From an uncultured Collinsella sp. (GTDB taxonomy: Bacteria > Actinomycetota > Coriobacteriia > Coriobacteriales > Coriobacteriaceae), in NCBI GenBank assembly GCA_958407465.1, contig CATYIV010000060.1:1-5311 (forward strand): a DNA stretch of 5,311 nt, given 5' to 3'. Both the position numbers and the translations under genes were made by a program. Shown piece by piece: positions 1 to 5,256 of this stretch (position 1 is the stretch's first letter; each line of letters starts with the position of its first letter). The notes below the pieces were generated by a model. That model did no database searches and had not been told where the DNA came from. It saw nothing but the letters and a program-made list of their open reading frames with translations.

Positions 1-66
1 GCCAGGACTGTCCGAAATAGCGAGTAAAGGTCCGGGGCCTCGCTACGGGGCGGCCTGGGATGGTTA
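1..66 (-). other. nrdD 3' flank with weak hairpin
   Basis: This short stretch lies downstream of the nrdD stop codon. In the transcript it can form a 7-bp stem from TAGCGAG and CTCGCTA (18-24 with 39-45) around a 14-nt loop. Only three U residues follow, so it is a poor intrinsic terminator. No ATG with a Shine-Dalgarno sequence is visible. The activase gene nrdG, often next to nrdD, therefore cannot be placed here; it may start beyond the left edge or be elsewhere. Confidence 0.35.
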
Positions 67-2289
67 TTAGAGATGCAGCACGCGGTCGCGGATCTCCTCG
101 GTTCGGCCCTGATTCCAGAATTGGGTACCGATGTAGCCGCACGTACGACGGGCGACGTTCATCTTCTCCTGGTCACGATTGCCGCAATTGGGGCACTCCC
201 ACACCAGCTTGCCATCGTCCTCGACAATCTTAATCTCGCCATCGTAGCCGCACACCTGGCAGTAGTCGCTCTTGGTATTGAGCTCGGCATACATAATGTT
301 GTCGTAGATGTACTGCATCACGCGAATGACAGCCTTGAGGTTGTCCTGCATGTTGGGAACCTCGACGTAGGAGATTGCACCGCCCGGCGAAAGCTGCTGG
401 AACATGCCCTCAAACTTAAGCTTGTCGAAGGCATCGATCTCCTCGGACACGTGGACGTGATAGCTGTTAGTGATGTAGCCCTTGTCCGTCACGCCCGGGA
501 TGATGCCAAAACGACGCTGCAGGCACTTGGCGAACTTGTAGGTCGTCGACTCAAGCGGGGTACCGTACAGCGAGAAGTCAATATCGCTTTCGGCCTTCCA
601 CTCCGCGCACTTGTCGTTCATGCGCTGCATGACGGCCATGGCAAAGGGCGTGCCCTCCTTCTCGGTGTGGCTGTGGCCCGTCATGTACTTGACGCACTCG
701 TACAGGCCGGCATAACCCAGACTAATGGTGGAGTAACCGCCCACGAGCAACTTGTCGATCGTCTCGCCCTTCTTAAGGCGAGCCAGGGCACCGTACTGCC
801 AAAGAATCGGTGCGGCATCCGAAAGCGTACCCATCAGACGCTCATGACGGCACAGCAGGGCGCGGTGGCACAGCTCAAGGCGCTCGTCGAAGATCTTCCA
901 GAACTTGTCCATATCCTGATGCGAGCTCAGCGCGACATCGGGCAGGTTGATGGTCACAACGCCCTGGTTAAAGCGGCCGTAGTACTTGGGCTTGTTCGGG
1001 TCATAGTTCAGCGCGTTGGCCACGTTGTTAAATCCGTTACCGGAGCGGTCGGGCGTCAGGAAGCTGCGACAACCCATGCAGGTATAGCAGTCGCCGTTGC
1101 CCGCAGTCTCGCCCTTCGACAGCTTGAGCTCGCGCATCTTCTTCTCGGAGATGTAGTCGGGCACCATGCGCTTGGCGGTGCACTTCGCAGCCAGCTGAGT
1201 CAGGTAGAAGTACGGGGAATCCTCGTGAACGTTATCGTCCTCGAGTACATAGATAAGCTTGGGGAATGCCGGGGTAATCCACACGCCGGCCTCGTTCTTA
1301 ACGCCCTCGTAGCGCTGGCGAAGCGTCTCCTCCACGATCATGGCAAGGTCGTGCTTCTCCTGAGGCGTACGGGCCTCGTTAAGATACATAAAGACCGTCA
1401 CGAACGGCGCCTGGCCGTTGGTGGTCATAAGGGTCACGACCTGATACTGAATCGTCTGAACGCCGCGACGGATCTCGTCACGCAGGCGGTCCTCAACAAC
1501 CTCGCGGACCTTTTCGGGAGATGCGGAAACGCCGAGCTCCTCGAGCTCGCGGGCAACCTCGCCGCGAATCTTTTGACGGCTCACCTCGACGAACGGGGCA
1601 AGATGGGTCAGCGAAATCGACTGGCCACCGTACTGGGAGGAAGCAACCTGGGCGATGATCTGCGTCGCGATGTTGCAGGCGGTCGAGAAGCTGTGCGGCT
1701 TCTCAATCAGCGTACCCGAGATAACAGTACCGTTCTGGAGCATATCCTCCAGGTTCACCAGGTCGCAGTTATGCATGTGCTGGGCAAAGTAGTCCGAATC
1801 ATGGAAGTGAATCAGACCCTCATTGTGAGCATCCACAATCTCCTGGGGCAGCAGCACACGCTGGGTCAGGTCCTTGGAGATCTCGCCGGCCATGTAGTCA
1901 CGCTGAACGGAATTGACGGTCGGGTTCTTGTTGGAGTTCTCCTGCTTGACCTCTTCGTTATTGCACTCGATCAGCGACAGGATCTTGTCATCGGTCGTGT
2001 TCTTCTGGCGCTTCAGGCTCTGAACATAGCGATAGATGATGTAGTGGCGGGCAACCTCGTAGCAGTCGAGACGCATAATCTCGTCCTCGACCAGATCCTG
2101 AATCTCCTCGACCGACACGGTGTGGCCCGCGTTCTCGCATGCCTCGGCGACGTTTTGTGCCGCGTAAACCACCTGGCGGTCGGTAAGACGAGAGCTCTCC
2201 TCGACCTCCAAGTTTGCGGCGCGGATGGCATTGACAATCTTATCGATGTCAAAGACAACCTCGGTGCCGCTGCGCTTGATGATCTTCAT
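67..2289 (-). CDS. nrdD: Anaerobic (class III) ribonucleoside-triphosphate reductase
   Basis: This is the cytoplasmic glycyl-radical enzyme that reduces NTPs to dNTPs without oxygen. In the family the radical is installed by the radical-SAM activase NrdG. The 740-aa protein is complete and near normal family length. Residues 1-95 form an ATP-cone allosteric domain (KRSGTEVVFDIDKI near the start). The catalytic barrel follows, with MHNCDLVNLEDML (conserved Cys175) and MGCRSFL (Cys407, probable thiyl-radical cysteine). A C-terminal zinc site uses Cys677, Cys680, Cys699 and Cys702. The glycyl-radical motif RRTCGYIG puts the radical at Gly718, 22 residues from the end. The ATG start is backed by AAAGAGG seven bases upstream and by the ATP cone beginning at once. 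The gene is followed by a TAA stop, and no partner gene is seen in the remaining 66 bp. NrdR-like boxes at its promoter suggest repression when dATP is plentiful. Formate is the likely reductant, but I did not resolve the NrdD subgroup. Confidence 0.97.
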   Translation of the reverse strand: MKIIKRSGTEVVFDIDKIVNAIRAANLEVEESSRLTDRQVVYAAQNVAEACENAGHTVSVEEIQDLVEDEIMRLDCYEVARHYIIYRYVQSLKRQKNTTDDKILSLIECNNEEVKQENSNKNPTVNSVQRDYMAGEISKDLTQRVLLPQEIVDAHNEGLIHFHDSDYFAQHMHNCDLVNLEDMLQNGTVISGTLIEKPHSFSTACNIATQIIAQVASSQYGGQSISLTHLAPFVEVSRQKIRGEVARELEELGVSASPEKVREVVEDRLRDEIRRGVQTIQYQVVTLMTTNGQAPFVTVFMYLNEARTPQEKHDLAMIVEETLRQRYEGVKNEAGVWITPAFPKLIYVLEDDNVHEDSPYFYLTQLAAKCTAKRMVPDYISEKKMRELKLSKGETAGNGDCYTCMGCRSFLTPDRSGNGFNNVANALNYDPNKPKYYGRFNQGVVTINLPDVALSSHQDMDKFWKIFDERLELCHRALLCRHERLMGTLSDAAPILWQYGALARLKKGETIDKLLVGGYSTISLGYAGLYECVKYMTGHSHTEKEGTPFAMAVMQRMNDKCAEWKAESDIDFSLYGTPLESTTYKFAKCLQRRFGIIPGVTDKGYITNSYHVHVSEEIDAFDKLKFEGMFQQLSPGGAISYVEVPNMQDNLKAVIRVMQYIYDNIMYAELNTKSDYCQVCGYDGEIKIVEDDGKLVWECPNCGNRDQEKMNVARRTCGYIGTQFWNQGRTEEIRDRVLHL

Positions 2290-2296
2290 CCTCTTG

Positions 2297-2303
2297 CCTC
2301 TTT
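2297..2303 (-). promoter_or_regulatory. nrdD ribosome binding site
   Basis: AAAGAGG on the minus strand ends seven bases before the nrdD ATG. It fixes the start of the ATP-cone domain at 2289. It lies just 3' of the leader stem at 2318-2383, so leader folding could in principle affect access to it. Confidence 0.8.
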
Positions 2304-2387
2304 CGCGTCGAAATCGTATTGCGCTTCAGAGCCAAACGATACCCGGCAGGGCTTGCCCCTGTCTTGCGGCGCCGTCGCGCAATCTGT

Positions 2388-2399
2388 GTTTTCGAAAAC
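2388..2399. promoter_or_regulatory. Perfect 12-bp palindrome in nrdD leader
   Basis: GTTTTCGAAAAC is a perfect palindrome about 110 bp downstream of the predicted nrdD start site and 100 bp before the ATG. Its two-fold symmetry with a central CG fits a dimeric repressor site acting as a roadblock. It does not match the NrdR consensus or the actinobacterial LexA box. It lies between the two leader stems and may simply be chance. Confidence 0.3.
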
Positions 2400-2513
2400 C
2401 ATAGGCCCTCATGCGGACAATCCTCGCAGCCAATCAAGGGGCTCGAAGATCCATCCAAATGGGGCGAATAAGGTCCTCGTTCTCTGTCCGCCATCTATCA
2501 TACGACAAAGAGG

Positions 2514-2529
2514 CATCTATATCCTGTAT
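2514..2529 (-). promoter_or_regulatory. NrdR box 2 (degenerate match)
   Basis: The box carries the key C and G at positions 4 and 13 and the AT core on the plus strand (CTATATCCTG), with about 10 of 16 consensus positions kept. It is exactly 32 bp from the stronger box, leaving a 16-bp gap. This is the three-helical-turn spacing expected of tandem NrdR boxes. It overlaps the -10 element. Confidence 0.6.
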
Positions 2530-2545
2530 TCTTTTTTTAGGTCAA
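2516..2545 (-). promoter_or_regulatory. nrdD promoter (-35 TTGACC, -10 TATAGA)
   Basis: On the minus strand TTGACC (2540-2545) and TATAGA (2516-2521) are separated by 18 bp, and the start site would be near 2509. The -35 box lies in the 16-bp gap between two NrdR-like boxes, and the -10 box lies inside the downstream one. Bound NrdR would therefore cover the promoter. An 8-bp direct copy of the -35 segment (TTTGACCT) recurs at 2568-2575, upstream of the first box. Confidence 0.65.
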
Positions 2546-2561
2546 ACACAACATATAGTGT
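2546..2561 (-). promoter_or_regulatory. NrdR box 1 (strong match)
   Basis: The minus strand reads ACACTATATGTTGTGT, one base off the NrdR consensus aCaCwAtATaTwGtgt. NrdR is the zinc-ribbon/ATP-cone repressor of ribonucleotide reductase operons and binds paired boxes when dATP is high. The site directly abuts the upstream side of the nrdD -35 box. Confidence 0.8.
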
Positions 2562-2855
2562 TTCAGCAGGTCAAAGCAATTAGTCATTTTGCAGACGCAT
2601 TAATTATGAGGGGTTCTTGGCAAGTCGGTAAAACGTTACCAACACGGCTACCTGCATGGCAGTTATAAAACCCCCTTAGTCAAGCCGCTGACAAATCCTA
2701 CCAAAACCAAGCCGCTCACGCCAAAAGAATCCAAAAGATTATGCTTGACCAACATGTTGCGGTCACGGTCGGCCAGGATGTATGCAACCTGCCGGCACCT
2801 CTACGGGGACCTTGGATCAATATTTGCTGGCATATTTGACGGCGTGCTTGGTAGC
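2562..2855. other. Non-coding spacer between tRNA terminator and nrdD promoter
   Basis: About 290 bp without a supported gene. It holds a GGTAA/TTACC inverted repeat (2627-2640) and the upstream copy of TTTGACCT. On the minus strand there is a promoter-like pair, GTGACC and CATAAT with 17 bp between them (-10 at 2738-2743). The minus strand also has an unbroken 30-codon stretch from an ATG at about 2753, ending in TAA at about 2664 (MLVKHNLLDSFGVSG...), without a Shine-Dalgarno sequence. On the plus strand a 32-codon stretch starts at 2741. Neither is convincing; a decayed gene remnant is possible. Confidence 0.5.
2627..2640. repeat. Short inverted repeat GGTAA-N4-TTACC
   Basis: Two 5-bp arms flank AACG, about 65 bp upstream of NrdR box 1. 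It could be an operator half-site pair for an additional regulator of nrdD. It is short enough to occur by chance. Confidence 0.25.
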
Positions 2856-2892
2856 AAAACAAAACAGCTCAGAGGACATAGCCTCTGAGCTG
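2856..2892 (-). terminator. Intrinsic terminator of the tRNA-Gly/tRNA-Val operon
   Basis: On the minus strand a perfect 11-bp stem (CAGCTCAGAGG with CCTCTGAGCTG, 2882-2892 and 2865-2875) closes a 6-nt loop. TTTTGTTTT follows (2864-2856). It starts eight bases after the CCA end of tRNA-Val and would also stop read-through from the glucosidase gene. Confidence 0.93.
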
Positions 2893-2900
2893 CGAACATT

Positions 2901-2975
2901 TGGTGGGCGTTAGAAGATTTGAACTTCTGACCTCTTCCGTGTCAGGGAAGCGCTCTCCCCCTGAGCTAAACGCCC
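2901..2975 (-). tRNA. tRNA-Val (anticodon GAC)
   Basis: A 75-nt cloverleaf with every arm intact: acceptor GGGCGTT/AACGCCC, D stem GCTC/GAGC, anticodon stem CTTCC/GGAAG with loop CTGACAC, 5-nt variable loop and T arm AGAAG-TTCAAAT-CTTCT. The discriminator is A and CCA is encoded. Anticodon GAC reads GUC and GUU valine codons. It begins three bases after the CCA of the preceding tRNA-Gly, has no promoter of its own, and is cut from the same transcript. Confidence 0.97.
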
Positions 2976-2978
2976 AAA

Positions 2979-3054
2979 TGGAGCGGACAACGGGGCTCGA
3001 ACCCGCGACCCCAACCTTGGCAAGGTTGTGCTCTACCAACTGAGCCATGTCCGC
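2979..3054 (-). tRNA. tRNA-Gly (anticodon GCC), complete copy
   Basis: A 76-nt cloverleaf: acceptor GCGGACA/TGTCCGC, D stem GCTC/GAGC, anticodon stem CAACC/GGTTG with loop TTGCCAA, T arm GCGGG-TTCGAGC-CCCGT, discriminator U and encoded CCA. Anticodon GCC reads GGC and GGU, frequent codons in this GC-rich DNA. It is the first gene of the tRNA-Gly/tRNA-Val operon, with a leader of only about six bases after the predicted start site. It is identical over 55 bases to the tRNA-Gly cut by the right edge. Confidence 0.97.
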
Positions 3055-3066
3055 TTACGAGGATTA

Positions 3067-3116
3067 ATCTTACGTGATGCCCGCATCCTATGCAAGAACT
3101 TTTTTTGAAAAGTTTT
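3067..3116 (-). promoter_or_regulatory. tRNA operon promoter with AT-rich UP element
   Basis: On the minus strand -35 TTGCAT (3090-3095) and -10 TAAGAT (3067-3072) are 17 bp apart. An A/T-rich block (3096-3116, AAAACTTTTC then an A7 run) lies directly upstream, as in UP elements of stable RNA promoters. Transcription would begin near 3060. The -35 box shares its terminal T with the TAG stop codon of the glucosidase gene, and the UP element lies wholly inside that gene's last codons. Confidence 0.8.
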
Positions 3117-4920
3117 GCGACGCTCTCGCGAGGGCATCAGTCGTCACGAAAGGCGCGAACAAACGCAGGCTCGCAGCGAGATGCCCCTGCATCTCACCGA
3201 GCATGATCCAGGCAGAGCTGTCCTGCGCGAGCCTGCCGTCTGCAAGCGGTGATGAGGTGAGCAGGACCCTGCCCGCCGGCAGCTCCACGGGTGCTGCACC
3301 GAAGTTCGTCACACACGCCCAGCCGTTATCGCGGCGATAGGCGATGACGCCGCCCTCAGCGCCCTCGGCACCATCCGCAAGACCGGTGCGCCCGTCAAGA
3401 TCGAGCCACGCAAGATCGTTGGCGCACCCGCGCAGCTTGCGCCGCAGCCAGAGGGCGTCACGATAGAGCGCAAGCATCGATGTCGGGTCCACTTCTTCCC
3501 TATCGGCAGCATAATCGGAAAACCATGCAGGCTGCGGCAGATGGGGCGCCGCATCGGCGTCTGCCGGCGAAAACCCAAACGATCCGCCATGCGCGGGATC
3601 GTCCGCCGCCACCCACGGCAGGGGCACACGACAGCCGTCGCGCCCCTTCTCACGCTTCGGTCCGTGCGTATTGGTCGCAGTAGGGTCTTCGAGTGCAGCC
3701 CACGGGATATCAGCCACCTCAAAAAGGCCGAGCTCCTCACCCTGATACACGTATGCCGAGCCCGGAAGCGCCAGCTCAAGCAAAAGGGCCGCCCGCGCGC
3801 GGCGCTCGCCGAGTTCACGGTCCTCGTCATAAGACGACCCGTCGCGCAAGAGCCAGTCGAGCGCAATCTGGTGGTAGCGCGTCGCCTTGATTTGCGGCAG
3901 GGCATAGCGTGTCGCCACGCGCGGCACGTCGTGGTTGGAGAGTACCCAGGTCGAGGCGGAGTCGGATTCGACGGCTGCCTTCAAGCCCTTCTCGATTGCA
4001 GTGTGCATGTCATCATAGGTCCAAGTGGCCTTGGCAAACTCAAAGTTGAATGTCTGGCCAAGCTCGCTGGGACGCGCGTAGAGATACTGGCGCTCGGGCA
4101 GCACCCACGCCTCGGCAACGGCACTGCGCGGCGGATTATAGCGGTCGAACACGCGGCGCCACTCGCGATAGATCTCGTGGACCTCATTGCGGTCCCACAG
4201 CGGATGGGTGCCGTCGTCAACCATGTCATCGCCCTCGGCGAGATGCCACCGGTCGAGGTCATCGCGGTCGAGATCCTTGGCGAGACCCTGCGCCACATCA
4301 ATGCGAAAGCCGTCGACGCCTCGATCGCTCCAAAACGCCAGGACGTCGCAAAAGAGCGCGTGAACCTCAGGGCATGACCAGTCAAAGTCCGGCTGCTCGG
4401 GCGTAAACATGTGCAGATACCACTGACCGTCCGCAACACGCGTCCATGCGGGGCCGCCAAAGTTGGCATTCCAATTGGTGGGAGGCAGCTCGCCATGCTC
4501 GCCGCGACCATCGCGGAAGATATAACGGGCGCGTTCGGGCGATCCGGGGCCGGCGGCAAGAGCGGCTTTGAACCAGGGGTGCTGGTTGGATGAATGGTTG
4601 GGCACGATGTCGACGATGACCTTGATGCCGCGCGCGTGAGCCGCAGCGATCATGTCATCGAAGTCGTCAAGCGAGCCGAGACGTGGGTCGACATCGCAGT
4701 AGTCCGCCACATCATAGCCGCCATCGACAAGAGGCGAAGGGTAAAACGGGCTCAGCCAGATGGCCTCGATACCCAGTCGCTCAAGATAGTCCATCTGCTG
4801 GGTAATGCCCGCGATATCGCCCAGACCCGAACCAGTCGAATCCTTAAACGAGCGCGGGTAGATCTGATAGATCGCGGCATCGGACATCCATGAGCGCGAA
4901 GAAGACTTTTCTGTAGCCAT
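3088..4920 (-). CDS. GH13 alpha-glucosidase / oligo-1,6-glucosidase
   Basis: This alpha-amylase-family hydrolase probably releases glucose from short alpha-1,4 or alpha-1,6 gluco-oligosaccharides. The 610-aa protein has no signal peptide or membrane segment, so it acts in the cytoplasm on imported sugars. Conserved regions appear in order: YQIYPRSF (18-25), DIVPNHSS (104-111), QPDFDW (176-181), GVDGFRIDVA with nucleophile Asp208, AVAEAW with acid/base Glu270, SNHD with Asp331, and YVYQGEELGL (390-399). Domain C ends near Trp571. Val209 after the nucleophile is compatible with alpha-1,6 activity, but the exact substrate is uncertain, and sucrose or trehalose types are less likely. The start at 4920 is chosen because AAGGGAG lies nine bases upstream and the barrel begins at about residue 11. 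The frame stays open farther upstream, but only through non-coding and tRNA sequence. About 38 residues extend past the usual domain C end, and the last ten or so codons coincide with the next tRNA promoter. No terminator separates it from that operon. Confidence 0.93.
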   Translation of the reverse strand: MATEKSSSRSWMSDAAIYQIYPRSFKDSTGSGLGDIAGITQQMDYLERLGIEAIWLSPFYPSPLVDGGYDVADYCDVDPRLGSLDDFDDMIAAAHARGIKVIVDIVPNHSSNQHPWFKAALAAGPGSPERARYIFRDGRGEHGELPPTNWNANFGGPAWTRVADGQWYLHMFTPEQPDFDWSCPEVHALFCDVLAFWSDRGVDGFRIDVAQGLAKDLDRDDLDRWHLAEGDDMVDDGTHPLWDRNEVHEIYREWRRVFDRYNPPRSAVAEAWVLPERQYLYARPSELGQTFNFEFAKATWTYDDMHTAIEKGLKAAVESDSASTWVLSNHDVPRVATRYALPQIKATRYHQIALDWLLRDGSSYDEDRELGERRARAALLLELALPGSAYVYQGEELGLFEVADIPWAALEDPTATNTHGPKREKGRDGCRVPLPWVAADDPAHGGSFGFSPADADAAPHLPQPAWFSDYAADREEVDPTSMLALYRDALWLRRKLRGCANDLAWLDLDGRTGLADGAEGAEGGVIAYRRDNGWACVTNFGAAPVELPAGRVLLTSSPLADGRLAQDSSAWIMLGEMQGHLAASLRLFAPFVTTDALARASQNFSKKVLA

Positions 4921-4921
4921 G

Positions 4922-4974
4922 GGGCGTATCTCCCTTGCAACGAGGTTATGCGAGATGCCCACGATGATACGCCC
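4922..4974. repeat. 9-bp inverted repeat around the glucosidase start region
   Basis: GGGCGTATC (4922-4930) is perfectly repeated in inverted form as GATACGCCC (4966-4974), 44 bp apart. On the coding strand one arm overlaps the candidate -10 box TATCAT. The other lies between the Shine-Dalgarno sequence and the ATG. It could be a paired operator, or an mRNA stem hiding the start site if transcription begins upstream of 4974. The role is inference. Confidence 0.4.
4930..4936 (-). promoter_or_regulatory. Glucosidase ribosome binding site
   Basis: AAGGGAG on the minus strand is nine bases upstream of the ATG at 4920. It decides the start codon, since the reading frame is open for another 127 codons upstream. 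It sits directly beside the right arm of the 9-bp inverted repeat at 4922-4974. Confidence 0.8.
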
Positions 4975-4994
4975 AAAGCGGACATTCGCGACAA
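4964..4994 (-). promoter_or_regulatory. Candidate promoter of the glucosidase gene
   Basis: TATCAT (4964-4969, five of six consensus bases) lies 19 bp from TTGTCG (4989-4994, four of six), predicting a start near 4957 and a leader of about 37 nt. The spacing is long, so this is a weak call. No catabolite-response or LacI-type operator was identified with certainty. AATCG-AC-CGATT at 5056-5067 is a possible regulator site upstream. Confidence 0.4.
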
Positions 4995-5110
4995 ACAACG
5001 CCACAGCCACGCCCCAAAACGATCGCCCCCTCTCGGGTTCAAGCCTCCTGGGACGAATCGACCGATTAGTGAAAAGAACGGAAGACCCACTTTCCCGGCC
5101 ACGACAGCGA

Positions 5111-5210
5111 GCGGGCTCCGGGTGCCCCAGGTTGCCGCGAAAGAGGAGGGAAGCGTACTTTATGTACGCGACCGACGATTGAGGGGCAAGATGGGGTGCC
5201 CGGGGCTCGC
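5111..5210 (+). repeat. Long imperfect inverted repeat with nested hairpin
   Basis: Arms 5111-5128 and 5193-5210 pair along all 18 positions as plus-strand RNA, 14 Watson-Crick pairs and four G-U pairs. On the minus strand the same four positions become A-C mismatches. Inside, TTGCC (5132-5136) pairs with GGCAA (5185-5189) after a 3/3 internal loop. At the tip GCGTAC/GTACGC (5153-5158 and 5164-5169) closes a 5-nt loop. The stretch is non-coding and lies between the tRNA-Gly terminator and the glucosidase promoter. It may be a palindromic repeat element or an unannotated structured RNA. I recognise no known RNA family. Confidence 0.55.
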
Positions 5211-5221
5211 GCAGCGTCAAC

Positions 5222-5248
5222 AAAAAACGCGGTTCGTTAGAACCGCGT
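5222..5248 (-). terminator. Intrinsic terminator after the right-edge tRNA-Gly
   Basis: On the minus strand a perfect 9-bp stem (ACGCGGTTC with GAACCGCGT, 5240-5248 and 5227-5235) closes a 4-nt loop and runs into TTTTTT (5227-5222). It begins eight bases after the CCA of tRNA-Gly. It separates that gene from the glucosidase and argues against the upstream-extended glucosidase frame. Confidence 0.93.
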
Positions 5249-5256
5249 AAGATAGT

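Larger units (their letters stand above)
2290..2509 (-). promoter_or_regulatory. Long structured 5' leader of nrdD
   Basis: If transcription starts near 2509, as the promoter predicts, nrdD has a leader of about 220 nt. It holds two separate long-range stems. GCGGACA (2485-2491) pairs perfectly with TGTCCGC (2413-2419). Inside it, GAGGACC near 2471-2478 can pair with GGATCTTC near 2445-2452, with a bulge and a wobble. Nearer the gene, ATTGCGC (2377-2383) pairs perfectly with GCGCAAT (2318-2324) and encloses a CAGGG/CCCTG hairpin at 2347-2361 with a 5-nt loop. I recognise no known riboswitch: the cobalamin core GCCACUG is absent. A regulatory role is inference; the complementarity is seen directly. 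Confidence 0.4.

Noticed and set aside
5..13. GGACTGTCC palindrome at the left edge
   Set aside because: Only four paired bases around one central base; too short to call an operator or hairpin.
2290..2509. Cobalamin riboswitch in the nrdD leader
   Set aside because: Considered because ribonucleotide reductase genes can carry one, but the GCCACUG core and the other conserved blocks are absent.
73..2583. Very long plus-strand open frame of 836 codons antisense to nrdD
   Set aside because: It mirrors nrdD, whose GC-rich third positions suppress stops on the other strand. The translation is low in complexity (Leu/Val/Ala/His-rich), has no recognisable domain, and its end crosses the nrdD promoter and NrdR boxes.
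3541..4377. 278-codon plus-strand open frame within the glucosidase gene
   Set aside because: Antisense shadow of a GC-rich gene. The minus-strand frame carries all GH13 catalytic motifs, and this one has no recognisable domain or ribosome binding site.
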